NCBI GenBank assembly: GCA_030141605.1
Contig: JAQGDQ010000898.1
Span: 1-52,500, forward strand
Source: Tubiluchus corallicola
Lineage: Eukaryota; Priapulida; Priapulimorpha; Priapulimorphida; Tubiluchidae
Length of the DNA: 52,500 nucleotides
Direction: 5' to 3'
The position numbers and the translations under genes were made by a program. Numbering within the stretch: position 1 is the first letter of the stretch; each line of letters begins with the position of its first letter. Positions 13,900-25,505 of the stretch are shown here, in pieces. A model generated the notes under the pieces. The model was given only the letters and a program-made list of their open reading frames with translations. It ran no database searches and was not told where the DNA came from.

Positions 13900-14305
13900 C
13901 AGGGTGTGCAAATTATCTGACTAGCCGGGCCACATTAAACATTCCCGCTATTCCTGTGGGCCACATGCAGTTTGATCAAGGAGCCAAGTACAGTAGGACT
14001 TAATAACGATTTTTTTGCATCCGATTTGCGTACATCATTACTACTACACTCAAGAAACTATTTTAGAAGTTATTAAAATTTATATTAAAAACCATACATT
14101 TCGTCATGTCTGACAGTGACATTAAGTGACAACGGTCTTGTAAGGGTTAATGCCATCCGATCTAGAGGAAAAAACTACCCGCACTATCTTAGCGATATTG
14201 GCGCGGACTTCAGCTGGATCGCCTGGGCCACACTTTCATTACGTTGACAAACCGCTTCGCGGGACGCACAAGATCTCCCGGCGGGCCGCAGTTTGCACAC
14301 CCCTG
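13900..14305. mobile_element. hAT-like miniature element, family 3, copy 1
   Basis: The ends are CAGGGTGTGCAAATTATC and GCAGTTTGCACACCCCTG, and the flanks are a perfect 8-bp repeat GTTTAGCT (13892-13899 and 14306-14313). The CAGGGGTGTGCAAA-type terminus is typical of hAT non-autonomous elements. A second copy in inverse orientation is at 25506-26017. It is about 100 bp from the donor site of the MAGI exon at 14415. Confidence 0.93.
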
Positions 14306-14361
14306 GTTTAGCTTATAGTTTTTAGAATAAATCGGGGAGTAAGTGCCCTGTTGGGAAATTA

Positions 14362-15204
<843 letters not shown>

Positions 15205-15686
15205 CAGGTTTTACACGTCAAATGTAGACACACGAAAGTTCAAATGTGACTTAGGTAAGTCAAATGTAGACATAGGAGTTTTGAATGTGTTTTGGTAACT
15301 CAAACGTGACTTAGGTAAGTCAAATGTAGATGATGCGGTACTTTGAATAAATCGGTAATTAAGTTATTTAAGTGCAAATTAGAAAAAGGTAAACCAAAGA
15401 TAGTGCATCTGTTAGTAGGCCTATAACGTTGTTATTTTAACTTAGGAGCAATCATTAAATTGAAATTAAAGGAGATTAAATTTAACATCCTTAAACTTTA
15501 CCACCTATCCACATTTGACTTGACATGTGTCTACATTTGATTTACCAAAAACGCTCAAGATTTGTTGAAAACCATTGTTAACACATTTGAACTGCCTAAA
15601 TCTACATTTGAGTTACCAAGACACATTTGAATTACCTAAATCTACATTTGAGTTAACGCAGGTCTACATTTGACATGTAAAACCTA
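15205..15686 (+). mobile_element. TA-inserted miniature element, copy C
   Basis: The element shows AGGTTTTACACGTCAAATG at the left and CATGTAAAACCTA at the right, with the same core as copies B and D (CCTATAACGTTGTTATTTTA). The first base is mutated and the flanks are no longer TA, so it is older. Two subterminal GACTTAGGTAAGTC units are present. Confidence 0.82.
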
Positions 15687-15740
15687 TCGAACGCTCGCAT
15701 GAGGAGAAGTAGCGGGTATCATCCAAACCAAGTATGACAG

Positions 15741-15977
15741 TAATTCAATTTAATTAATTTATTTATCCCTTCCTCTTACGTGATAAAGTACACTACAGAA
15801 ATATTAATTAGTAAACTAGCAAAGGCCCCGCAAAAATTTTTGCGTATAAATACATGTATAATCAAAAACGCGCAAACATCCTACATAGTCCTCATTTATA
15901 ACGCAAAGCCAGTAGCAGCTTTTACTGAATTAAAGTTATAATTAATATTAATATTAATATTAATTAGTAAATGGAAC
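15741..15977 (-). mobile_element. LINE 3' end, left part, split by a foldback element
   Basis: The sequence ATTCAATTTAATTAATTTATTTA at the left is a LINE 3' end on the minus strand, similar to 8803. The coding remnant of probably the same copy resumes beyond the foldback element, at 17052-17660. An ATTAAT tandem run at about 15940-15966 lies at the junction. Confidence 0.45.
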
Positions 15978-17051
15978 TAGCGACGTGGTGGAGAAAGACC
16001 AGAGGTCACCTAAGAAGCCACCCCTATATCACTAGCAAAATTTTAAATTTAATGCCACGTTTTTCATGAAAATTAGATATGCATAGCTGCAGTATTATTA
16101 TTTATAGTTGCTTTTTACGTTATAATTATATTAAATATATAGTTACATTATTAATACACTAGATGTAGTATTTATCCTACTGTAGATTCACATCATAGTC
16201 AAAACTCAAGTCAAAAGAATCCCTGGTAGTAATTAATGTCTTCTGCCTTGTCATACCATAACAGAGCTAAGAACTGAACCTTGTTTGCACAGGTGCTAAT
16301 TACGTTTAACCTAATATGTACGCTACAAGGAGGAGGATGAGAAGGTGATGTGTTGTTTTCTGAGTCTGCAGGAGATATGATCCTCTTACACCCACGTAAA
16401 CAGATTTCTTGTCAGTCTCTCTGCCACTCTCGCCACTGGACGTCTGGTCAATGACACGTCACTGACCACGTGACATGGGATACTGTTATTGATAAATAAA
16501 TCATCGTAGTAACACGACCGGAAGCTGAGAGAGCTGGATGGAATGATTAAATGAGATGTTATTGTTTACATTTATGCCCTGAGAATGTACAGATGGTGGG
16601 CAAATCTTCATGATCTGTTCCACATTTTCCCCAAATTTCTGAATGGGAAATTTCAGACGCTGACAGCTATTCATGGTTGCCAAAAAATGAACCGGCAGTG
16701 TCTATGAAGCTGCTTGAGCAAGCCACAGCAGCAACAAGGGGAGGCCTGGGAAAATTAGCTTCTTAGCTCTGTTATACAGGCTGGTATGACTTTAATTTTT
16801 ACGCAGGGGTCCTTTTGACTTGAGTTTTGACTATGATGTTAATTTGACAGTAGGACATATACTGCACCTATAGTATTAATAATGCAACTATATATTTAAT
16901 ATAATTAGAACGTAAAAAGCAACTAGAAATAATAATACTGCAGCTATGTATATTTAATTTTCATGAAAAACTGGCATTAAATTTAAAATTTTGATAGTGA
17001 TATAGGGGTGGCTTCTTAGGTGACCTCTGGTCTTTCTCCACCACGTTGCTA
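15978..17051. mobile_element. Foldback element with long inverted arms
   Basis: The left arm (about 15978-16275), starting TAGCGACGTGGTGGAGAAAG, is repeated inverted as the right arm (about 16755-17051), ending CTTTCTCCACCACGTTGCTA. Matching segments include AGAGGTCACCTAAGAAGCCA, ATTTTCATGAAAA and AACTCAAGTCAAAAG near the inner ends, plus an inner pair around ACAGAGCTAAGAA. The arms are diverged and contain indels. The 480-bp middle holds no transposase. No target duplication is evident, so the superfamily is open. Confidence 0.82.
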
Positions 17052-17660
17052 TATATATATCCTTATTTGCCATAAATAGATGTCGTTACATTTGATAAAA
17101 ACATAAAAAAGACACCTTAGGTTAGCAATCTATAAAGTAATCCAGTTAATTGGTACTTCTAAAATCGAAAGTTTACAAATTACAGTTTAATGAAAATTAC
17201 ATCATAAACAGTTAACGAATCACAGAATTCACAATTTTCCTGAACATTTTAAGGCAAAAACAAATAATAGTACAATTGTACTAATAACAATGCTACTTAC
17301 ATGCAATTACAACATTAAAAAGTTAAACCAGATACTAAATATATTACAACATATGAAGTCACAGTATAAACAGTATTTATTGCACATTAAAATGCTCTAC
17401 ACAAATTTTCGGGGCGGGGGTAGATAAAATTACTGTGTATGCTGACATCTTGGTACGTAGGATAATCATATTGTGACAATATACGTTTTTAATTTCGATT
17501 TGTATTCACTCCACGACTTTATTTGTTTTATAGCTGGGAGTAAAGAATTCCACAACAGAATGCTTTGCTTGGATATCGCGAAATTGTCAGAATGAAATGA
17601 AATGTTAGCCACGTGTAGTTTCTCTCAGTAAATGTGTGCGCGAACACCGACAGGGACAAT
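17052..17660 (-). mobile_element. LINE C-terminal remnant
   Basis: On the minus strand around 17490-17600 the peptide reads ILLWNSLLPAIKQIKSW, followed by a Lys-rich segment LKTYIVTI. This is the WNSLP...FK..L end common to CR1/L2/Jockey-type LINEs. Stops break the frame. Together with 15741-15977 it is probably one old LINE interrupted by the foldback element. Confidence 0.6.
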
Positions 17661-18460
17661 CTTTGAGATTTCCAGTGTTGTACAGGGTGATCCAAAGAAA
17701 TATGATGATGTACTGATCAAATCACAAAAATGCAGTTAAATAAAAAACTACAGGAAGTATACTACTATACCACAAAACTCATGGAAGTTTGTGCAGCTAC
17801 AACTATGGTGACACTTCTAAGACGTTTTACAGGGTAATATTGATATGATTTTAACATCTGGTACAGTACAATTCCCTTTTTGGACCATTCTATGCAATAT
17901 TTTTCAAAAAACCACCAGCCTTTTCACCCACTTTCCGCCTCACGCCAAACGCTATGCAGACAACAAAACGTTTCTGAGGAAATGCTAGAGCTAGCGCCAC
18001 CAGTCAATTTAATGTGACATGCTTCAATTTATAATAGATAAAAGATGGCGCAATTGTTCTATGAGTTTGCGTCACCACCTGCGTCACGACAGTTGAAATG
18101 AGCAACACTGGGAACCATTGACATTCTCTTCAAAAAAACTAACTGGGTAGTGCATTGTAAACGGAACTTTCAGTGGCAAGATTAAGGCATTGGGATCCGA
18201 CAAGAATTAAGTTCCAAGGGAGGCCGCATTAAAGAATTTCATTGCGCTCAAAGCTGACTAATTTAGAGGCTACAGACAAATCTATGTGAGAACATGAAAG
18301 TTGTTAATGTCTCTACTATGCAGAGATATTACTGAGCATACACGTAACGTGAACACTACGTGGATGCGCACGCATCTATGAAAATTTTTATGCTGCCGGC
18401 ATGGTACTGGAAGTATAATTTCGAAGATTTAGCGCCGTGCCTGCGTCTAACAAAACTTGC
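17661..18460. other. Non-coding stretch
   Basis: The segment begins with ACAGGGTGATCCAAAG at about 17681, which resembles a DNA-transposon terminus, but I found no inverted partner or target duplication. Nothing else could be supported. Confidence 0.4.
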
Positions 18461-18464
18461 TTAA

Positions 18465-18922
18465 CCCTTTCATACCCGTTGTATCCCGTGGGATACGAGA
18501 ATATTTTCCCCTTTAAAATTAATAAAATTTTAAAACGGACAGCTATTTGATATGTTAATAGTTATTTTGATTTAAGCCAATAACAATAGACTAAAATGGT
18601 GATAAAATGGCAAACTAGAAAATCTACGGAGCATAAAAAACTGCGCAAGGTACAGTACTTTAGAGACGACTTTGTACAGATCAGCATAGCATGCATACTA
18701 AATGTCTTAAATACTTTAAAAAATTATCAGCAGTTGCAAAATGAAGCACATTTTTTGCTTTTGTTGAATCCCAATGCATCCCGTGGGATACAGGCTATAT
18801 TTAGCACGCGGGCACAGGTAGAAAAAAATTATTATTATGTGTAAACAAGATGGACATACTGAACAAAAGTATAAAGCCAAATAATTTTTTCTTATTAAAA
18901 AACTAATTTGGGACTGAAAGGG
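18465..18922 (+). mobile_element. piggyBac-like miniature element, copy 2
   Basis: The element starts CCCTTTCATACCCGTTGTAT and ends GGGACTGAAAGGG, with TTAA on both sides (18461-18464 and 18923-18926). Both subterminal GTATCCCGTGGGATAC-type hairpins are present. The 82-codon frame inside is fortuitous. Confidence 0.93.
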
Positions 18923-19261
18923 TTAAGGTTTTTTTGTAGACTTTAATCATTTTGCTGATCACACTGTAGATTGTTACTAAGGATTAAGTTGTTCAGAAAA
19001 ACCACAGCGTGTTTCGGCAGCAACACAGGCGGGTTATCAACACGGCGGAAATGATGTAATTGAAGGAAATTGTCCCAGAAATTTTGTTAATTTAAAGATT
19101 AGTATGTCTGTGAGCCTGTAATAGGTCTTTCTACAGCACTTTCTGGCGATCTGTCTGTGGGAGATAAGCAACCAAACTAGAACACAAGCTTGCAAGCGAC
19201 CAACCAATCTACTAGCTGCAATTCCATCCGAATGAGCCAAAAAAAAAGAATATTAGGTTAA

Positions 19262-19695
19262 CCTTTTCAGTCCCAAATTATTTTTTAATAAGAAAAAAAT
19301 TTGGCTTGGTACTTTTGTTCCCAATGTATCCTGTGGGATACACAACATTCTTAGTCATATGCAAAAAAAACCTCCGACTTTTTTAAAAACACAACAAAAG
19401 CAAAAACTGTGCTTCATTTTGCAACTGCTGATAATTTTTTAAAGTATTTAAGACATTTAGTATGCATGCTATGCTGATCTGTACAAAGTCGTCTCTAAAG
19501 TACTGTACCTTGCGCAGTTTTTTATGCTATGTAGATTTTCTAGTTTGCCATTTTATCACCATTTTTAGTCTATTGTTATTGGCTTAAATCAAAATAACTA
19601 TTAACAGATCAAATAACTGTCAGTTTTAAAATTTTATTAATTTTAAAGGCAGAAAATATTCTCGTATCCCACGGGATACAACGGGTATGAAAGGG
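19262..19695 (-). mobile_element. piggyBac-like miniature element, copy 3, variant subfamily
   Basis: It has the family ends (TTAA then CCTTTTCAGTCCC on the left, GGGTATGAAAGGG on the right), with a decayed right TTAA. Its internal segment around 19318-19415 differs from the common form: after the hairpin it carries ATATGCAAAAAAAACCTCCG and an AAAACACAACAAAAGC stretch. The copy at 48589 shares this novel junction in a deleted form, so the two define a second subfamily. Confidence 0.85.
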
Positions 19696-19696
19696 G

Positions 19697-20190
19697 TCAA
19701 AATAATTTTCCACGAAGAATATTTTATGTGCACAATTCTAAGTATAAATGTCAGTAGTCACAGTTATAGCCGTTAGCCTAGAGACCTCTAGATCTAAAGA
19801 GATCTCTAGACTAAATAAAATAACCTAACTACGTAATTACGCATGTATTATACGTCTATACACGAAAGGACAATGTTCTTTAAGCAAGGGCACGCAAAGA
19901 ATTTCGCCATTCGCACAAAAGCATTAGCCTTTGATGAAATATTAACGACATGTATACAGAAGCTGAACCTTTGTTGACATGGACGTAATGGCTGATAGCA
20001 TTTCAGAAAGCAAACCGATTGATTTATTAATATAAAAGGAAAATAGTTTTAGTACAAAATCGTTATAAGACGCGCCAAGAACGTTCTCTAAACAAGGACA
20101 GTAAAGAAAATGAGTGAAACGATAGTCAAATGTAAACGTTGAGTAGCATGCAGGCGTACACCGTTGTCGTTGTCATTTCAGCTGCAGCCC
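19697..20190. other. Non-coding stretch
   Basis: There is a short palindromic stretch around TCTAGATCTAAAGAGATCTCTAGA (split here as two halves near 19787 and 19800). No gene was recognised. Confidence 0.4.
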
Positions 20191-20193
20191 AGG

Positions 20194-20652
20194 CTGTTGC
20201 TGCTGCTGTTGTTGTTGCTATTGTCGTTGTCGTTGTCGCTGCTGCTGCTGTTACTGCTGCTGTTGTTGTTGCTGTTGTTGTTGTCGCTGCTGCTGCTGCT
20301 GTTGTTGTTGCTATTGTCGTTGTCGTTGTTGCTGCCGCTGCTGTTACTGCTGCTGTTGTTGTTGCTGTTGTCGTTGTCGCTGCTGCTGTTGTTGTTGCTA
20401 TTGTCGTTGTCGTTGTTGCTGCCGCTGCTGTTACTGCTGCTGTTGTTGTTGCTATTGTCGTTGTCGTTGTTGCTGCCGCTGCTGTTACTGCTGCTGTTGT
20501 TGTTGCTGTTGTCGTTGTCGCTGCTGCTGCTGTTGTTGCTGTTGTCGTTGTCGCTGCCGCTGCTGTTACTGCTGCTGTTGTTGTAGCTGTTGTCGTTGTC
20601 GCTGCTGCTGCTGCTGCTGCTGTTGTTGTTGTTGCTGTTGTCGTTGTCGCTG
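20194..20652 (+). repeat. GCT/GTT/GTC triplet repeat, about 460 bp
   Basis: The tract consists of mixed GCT, GTT, GTC and GTA triplets arranged in higher-order blocks of about 60-70 bp. It yields Val/Ala, Leu and Asn/Ser homopolymer-like frames. The minus frame, rich in Asn and Ser, could be a low-complexity protein segment, but no exon context supports this. I treat it as a microsatellite. Confidence 0.9.
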
Positions 20653-21540
20653 TTCACCCTCAGCGCAGCATTCAACAATAAATTACTACTTACTAAAGAA
20701 ATCAACAACAAACACCGGAATGATCAGTAATCACTCTGTGGAACTACTAAAAACTAACCAGTAAAAGTAACCAGTAAAAATAACCAGTAAAAGTAACCAG
20801 TATATCCTAAAAAAATTTGATACAACGTTATATTACTCAGCACTACACTTACTTGTTTGAAAGATGCATGTAATTTGAAACGACAAAAGATGATTTAAGA
20901 TAAACCGTCACTGGCTCACTATTCAGTGTGCACCAAAAAAAACGTCACTGGCTCACAAGGAAAAATACTATTACTCTTTTTCTGACAAGCTAAAATAATT
21001 TACACTGTCGCTTAGCTAACGAAGCATGTGCTACGAATCTCTATTAGTGTGGATGTACGTGATACATAATTTCAAGATGAATTTTTTTTAGCTTTATCTA
21101 TGCATAATAAGTGTTTTCTTGTCCTTTAACAAGTCAACCAGCTTAATCAAGATTCGCACTGCTCTGGGGAAAAATAAAATGAACTCGTAGATTTCTCTAC
21201 AAAACTAGCAGAACGCAGAGAGCCGTTGAGGCGAAAGGATTAGCAAGACAAACAACAAATCCTTGATAAATTAAACGCCAGCTGATTTAAGCTTTAGAAA
21301 CCCAAGACGAGAGCTGATTATAATTTTCATGGATCATGCATCACCTTCAGATAATATAAGACACACTATAGTATGATGATCAGACTAATGTGACTCATAT
21401 GAAGGGTGGCCTTCGCAGTGAACTTCACAGTTTAATCACTTTTAAGGATCCTCCTCAGAATATATGTTGTCTTTATCAGCAATAATCATCATCATTTGTT
21501 TCTTTTTGTTTGGTTGGTTGCATCGATGTACTTGATCATT
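20653..21540. other. Non-coding stretch
   Basis: A short AACCAGTAAAA unit is repeated four to five times at about 20755-20805, and GTCACTGGCTCAC occurs twice near 20908 and 20944. Nothing else was recognised. Confidence 0.4.
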
Positions 21541-21544
21541 TATT

Positions 21545-21775
21545 TGATATGTGAAGGGGCAGCAAAATGGTGAGCTTACCGACTGAAGTTAAGCGATGTC
21601 AAGGCTAGTCAGAAAATTGATGGGCGAGTGCTAGGTTCGATACTCGCTCTCGACGATTTCATTTGGCTGTGAACTTGGATAAGGAAAGATGTGGAACAGA
21701 AGCCAAGTTCGGAAAATTGCGATAACTTCCACATTATCGCCATATCAGATATGAGATGTATATGAGATAAATAAA
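21545..21775 (+). mobile_element. SINE-like element with 5S-like head
   Basis: At about 21580-21628 the sequence follows the 3' half of 5S rRNA (TGAAGTTAAGCGATGTC, then GATGGGCGA) with clear divergence. Soon after comes a GGTTCGATACTC box resembling a polymerase III B box. The segment ends with GAGATAAATAAAATTCT. This fits a 5S-derived SINE (SINE3-like) or a tRNA SINE with chance 5S similarity. It is a call by eye, and the ends are approximate. Confidence 0.45.
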
Positions 21776-22349
21776 ATTCTCTACGGTCTATGGCAATCAG
21801 AAGATCTCAGAATAACAAAAAAGAAGGTACTGACAACGTTTTCGACTTTTGGTCAACATTCCATAAGGTCAACATGACCTCTCACGTAAAAAAATTTCAT
21901 TTTCCAGCACGGAAGAAAATTGGTTCCTCGCCGCATTTTTTATTTTCTCGTCAGTAAAGTTTTGCCTCGTTTGCTGTGCTTCAAAGAAAAACCCGCAATT
22001 TCACCAGTAATCTAATTGCCTTTAACGATGGCGTCAAATAAACCGACAACACGAGTTTCTACTCGAGGGCAGCTCTGCTGAAATTTGACGGTTCTTACCA
22101 CATTAATCACGCCGCCATTTTGTAACAAGACGTTTACAAAATAGCCTCCTTAGTTAACTAACAGAATTGGAACATGACACTGTTAAAAAGAAGAAAAATG
22201 TACATGGTGGACATAAAAAAATGTAGTTTTTTTTTGTTTCATTATCTACAGTAACCCAAGAAGAGGGTTAGTAGGCACACTGCTATTGGGTCAGCTGAAA
22301 ATGCCACCTAGCATTTTTTGAAAGTAAATCAAGAAACCACGTGATCGAT
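21776..22349. other. Non-coding stretch
   Basis: The local motif GGTCAACAT is repeated near 21852 and 21868. I saw no gene. Confidence 0.4.
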
Positions 22350-22587
22350 TTAAAATAGAACAGAAGCAGATGACACAAGACAGGTGTGATGTGATGAAAC
22401 GGGATGACGTTTATTATAAGATGTGCGGCATTATTTTGTACGTGTTGTAGAAACAACATGCAGAAAGGTGTTAGGACACATCCCGGTAGAGGTCACTAGG
22501 GACAGAGCAGAGTGGCAACAACACATTGAGAAATCTTTAGGACTCACCCTGCCAGAGTTCACTAGAACTACAACAGAGTGTGATTAA
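22350..22587 (+). repeat. TTAA-bounded 234-bp unit, copy 1
   Basis: The unit starts at TTAA and ends at TTAA (22584-22587). It is repeated at 23044-23281, with a piggyBac-like element between the two. Its second half has an open frame ending exactly at the TAA within the TTAA, reading KVLGHIPVEVTRDRAEWQQH. This looks like the C-terminus of a LINE or another gene, in a family I cannot name. Confidence 0.85.
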
Positions 22588-23043
22588 CGCTTTCATACCC
22601 GTTGCATCCCGTGGGATACAAGAATATTTTCTGTCTTTAAAATTAATAAAATTTTAAAACTGACAGTTATTTGATCTGTTAATAGTTATTTTGATTTAAG
22701 CCAATAACAATAGACTAAAAATGGTGATAAAATGGCAAACTAGAAAATCTACATAGCATAAAAACTGCGCAAGGTACAGTACTTTAGAGACGACTTTGTA
22801 CAGATCAGCATAGCATGCATACTAAATGTCTTAAATGCTTTAAAAAATTATCAGCAGTTGCAAAATGAAGCACATTTTATGCTTCCATTGAATCCCAATG
22901 TATCCCGTGGGATACAGGCTATATTTAGCACGCAGGCACAGGTAGGAAAAAATAATTATTATGTGTAAACAAGATGGACATACTGAACAAAAGTACCAAG
23001 CCAAAATTTTTTTTCTTATTAAAAAAAATTGGGACTGAAAGGG
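22588..23043 (+). mobile_element. piggyBac-like miniature element, copy 4
   Basis: TTAA flanks both sides (22584-22587 and 23044-23047). The left end reads CGCTTTCATACCC (CCC mutated to CGC) and the right ends GACTGAAAGGG. Both subterminal hairpins are present. It lies precisely at the junction between two copies of a 234-bp unit. Confidence 0.92.
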
Positions 23044-23281
23044 TTAAAATAGAACAGAAGCAGATGACACAAGACAGGTGTGATGTGATGAAACGCGATG
23101 ACATTTATCATAAGATGTGCGGCATTATTTTGTACTTGTTGTAGGAACAACACGCAGGGAGGTGTTAGGACACATCCCGGCAGAGGTCACTAGGGACAGA
23201 GCAGAGTGGCAACAACACACTGAAAAATCTTTAGGACTCACCCTGCCAGAGTTCACTAGAACTAGAACAGAGTGTGATTAA
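23044..23281 (+). repeat. TTAA-bounded 234-bp unit, copy 2
   Basis: This is a diverged copy of 22350-22587, again bounded by TTAA at both ends (23044-23047 and 23278-23281). The same C-terminal frame stays open (EVLGHIPAEVTRDRAEWQQH), with only substitutions between the copies. The sequence beyond 23281 is unrelated to that beyond copy 1. Confidence 0.85.
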
Positions 23282-23399
23282 TAGACTGAAATGAAATTCC
23301 TAGGGGATTTAGTTTAAAAAAACTGAATGTCAACTTCTTCGACTTCTTTTTTTCCGTTTGCATTGTAACGAAACATTGTCTTTGCTTTGTGCACGTAAG

Positions 23400-23690
23400 T
23401 GATGTTATGCGTTTCTGACCAATGAGAAGGTGCGTTCGTTTGTCTTTGTGCACGTGAGCGTTTCTGACGAATGAGAATGTGCGTTCGTTTGTCTTTGTGC
23501 ACGTGAGCGTTTCTGACGAATGAGAATGTGCGTTCGTTTGTCTTTGTGCACGTGAGCGTTTCTGACGAATGAGAATGTGCGTTCGTTTGTCTTTGTGCAC
23601 GTGAGCGTTTCTGACCAATGAGAATCTGCGTTCGTTTGTCTTTGTGCACGTGAGCGTTTCTGACCAATGAGAATGCGCGTTCGTTTGGTT
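23400..23690. repeat. 49-bp minisatellite, about 6 copies
   Basis: The unit contains GTGCACGTGAGCGTTTCTGA and GAATGTGCGTTCGTTTGTCT. Six near-identical copies run up to about 80 bp before the small secreted-protein start at 23769. Each unit has a CACGTG E-box core. Because 49 is not a multiple of three, the minus-strand frames through it give 49-residue artefactual repeats. Confidence 0.92.
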
Positions 23691-23768
23691 TTCTTTTACA
23701 ATAATTGTCCGTAAATTCCTTCATTCAAAACTCAAACTCCAGTGTTTTGGAACTTTTACAGGTGAAAA

Positions 23769-24143
23769 ATGCATTTGTCTACAAGCTGCGTTTTCGCTTT
23801 ATTCTCACTGGTTCTATTCACAATATCCGACGGCTGTTCAAGAACGAGTAGAGTTGAGACGGTAACGCAGTGGTCAGAAGAGGAGGATATAGAAAAGTGT
23901 GTACAAGGAACAGAAGAGGGCAAAAAGAGAGCCATAGTGTGTCTTGCATGTGCAAAAGAAGAGAGTACTTTTGTAAAAATTCAATACAGATATTGTTGCA
24001 GAGATGACGAAGGATATAAAGACTGTAAAAACTACTTTGCACAACGCAATGATGCTAATTTACAGTTTCATGCACTAATAACGAAACTGCTCCTTTCATT
24101 GCTTTTGCTATATTACAACTATTTCAACTTACAACTATTTTAA
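23769..24143 (+). CDS. Small Cys-rich protein with signal peptide
   Basis: The 124-residue protein starts at an ATG 8 bases after a good acceptor-like CTTTTACAG, so an upstream untranslated exon is possible. Residues 1-22 form a signal peptide (hydrophobic ALFSLVLFTI, then DGC). The mature part has seven Cys residues, including CLAC at about 58-61 and YCCRDDEGYKDC at about 75-86. The last 20 residues (LLLSLLLLYYNYFNLQLF) are hydrophobic, suggesting a GPI-attachment signal or a terminal membrane anchor. The CC...D...C end recalls the Ly6/uPAR three-finger fold, but the spacing is wider than the usual CCxxDxCN, so that assignment is only a suggestion. An E-box minisatellite lies directly upstream. 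I do not recognise the family. Confidence 0.6.
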   Translation: MHLSTSCVFALFSLVLFTISDGCSRTSRVETVTQWSEEEDIEKCVQGTEEGKKRAIVCLACAKEESTFVKIQYRYCCRDDEGYKDCKNYFAQRNDANLQFHALITKLLLSLLLLYYNYFNLQLF

Positions 24144-24469
24144 AATGCACCGTAATATGCATCTACAAATGCATCGAATCTGTTCACTTTAGAACCATCT
24201 TAGAACAACCCGGAGAACTCGCCAGGACTGACACTCAAATGAAATATCACAGAGAAATGGTGCACCATTTTAACACTCACCGAGCCAGTCAGCATTAGAC
24301 CAGGTCTTACCAGACTAGAGCTCATCAGACCATGAGGATTTCATAATTACTGAAACAAACTATAGGACTGAACCTCTTTCGTTTTAATTAAAAATCATTA
24401 CAACAAATCTGTACATGTATGTAGTTCACAATATTACCACTACTGGAATACAGTTTTTTTTAGAAAACC
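24144..24469. other. 3' flank of the small secreted-protein gene
   Basis: This is AT-rich sequence with no clear AATAAA signal close to the stop codon. I see nothing else in it. Confidence 0.4.
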
Positions 24470-24527
24470 CAAGCCTTGCCTTATATACCCCATTTATTTC
24501 GAACATATAGTTCACAGTAACATTGTA
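24470..24527 (-). mobile_element. Possible LINE 3' tail
   Basis: The sequence CCATTTATTTCGAACATATA resembles the 3' end at 12530 (CTCTTTATTTCGAACTAGGT), which suggests the tail of a minus-strand LINE. I found no coding remnant to the right. Confidence 0.35.
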
Positions 24528-24757
24528 AAAAAAATTAAATTATCTAGAGAAAAATAAAATTACAAAATTATCTATAAAAAATATAAATTATCTAGAGAAA
24601 ATAAAATTACAAAATTATCTATAAAAAATATAAATTATCTAGAGAAAAATAAAATTACAAAATTATCTATAAAAAATATAAATTATCTAGAGAAAAATAA
24701 AATTGCAAAATTATCTATAAAAAAATATAAATTACGTAGAGAAAATAAAATTACAAT
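24528..24757. repeat. 48-49-bp AT-rich tandem repeat, about 4.5 copies
   Basis: The unit contains AAATTATCTAGAGAAAA, AAAATTACAAAATTATCTAT and an A-run. Copies differ by single A insertions and a few substitutions. It is a non-coding minisatellite. Confidence 0.88.
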
Positions 24758-25497
24758 TACGGGATTAGTACACGACAACATAAACAAAAATATAAAAAAT
24801 AGTACATAAGATCAAAACAAAGAAAAAGAATTCATAGAAACGAAATGCAGTCAACCGCCTCAGACCACTGACCACGGGTCTCACGTCAAAAAGTGACAAG
24901 ATCCGATTTCATCGAAACTTTTTACTATTACTAGGCAATCAAGAATCGCGAATTCAATGAAAATAGTATTAAGATGGCATAGAAGCAAATCTTTAGGACC
25001 CCTTCAAGGTCGAATTAAGGAACAACAGATACAGTGTACCAATAACAGTTTCTCTCCCGACAAAACCACGTACTTCAACTTTTAAGACTAGCATCCAGGC
25101 TAGGACAACTCCATTACGACCACTCCGTCGACGAAGTAGGTGTTTTCTCGATTGCTCATGCCTGGTAATTACGGTCAGTGAGTTTTCAACTTCAAACGTT
25201 CAGCCGCATTCCTTGAACACGGTCAAGTAGCAGCTCATTTTCATAAGAGATTAACCCAGCCTCGTTTTCTTTACCAGTAACGTGAGCTTCCTTTAACATT
25301 CTTTCACCTTATGACAAAGCAATAGCTCTTGGATAAGAAATACTACAGCAAAGCGTATATTGTTTGAGGGCATGGTGCACTTTGTTGAGTACTTGTATTC
25401 TTGAAATGAACTCTAAAAGATGCATTTTCCCGGATCTGTTACGGAATAAATTTTTGGCGCCAAAAATCGTCACGATAAAACTTGATACACACACAAA
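24758..25497. other. Non-coding stretch
   Basis: The overlapping frames on both strands at 25309-25626 run into the hAT-like element and show no domain. No feature could be supported. Confidence 0.4.
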
Positions 25498-25505
25498 ACT
25501 TAGGA

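Noticed and set aside
17681-18200. Possible DNA transposon beginning ACAGGGTGATCCAAAG
   Set aside because: No inverted partner terminus and no target duplication could be found within the next kilobase.
20139-20711. Asn/Ser-rich or Val/Ala-rich proteins
   Set aside because: These are triplet-repeat translations. No exon boundaries or non-repetitive coding flanks are present.
22080-22130. ATGGCGGCG start with a GTAAGA donor on the minus strand
   Set aside because: An in-frame TGA follows after three codons, so it is not a coding start.
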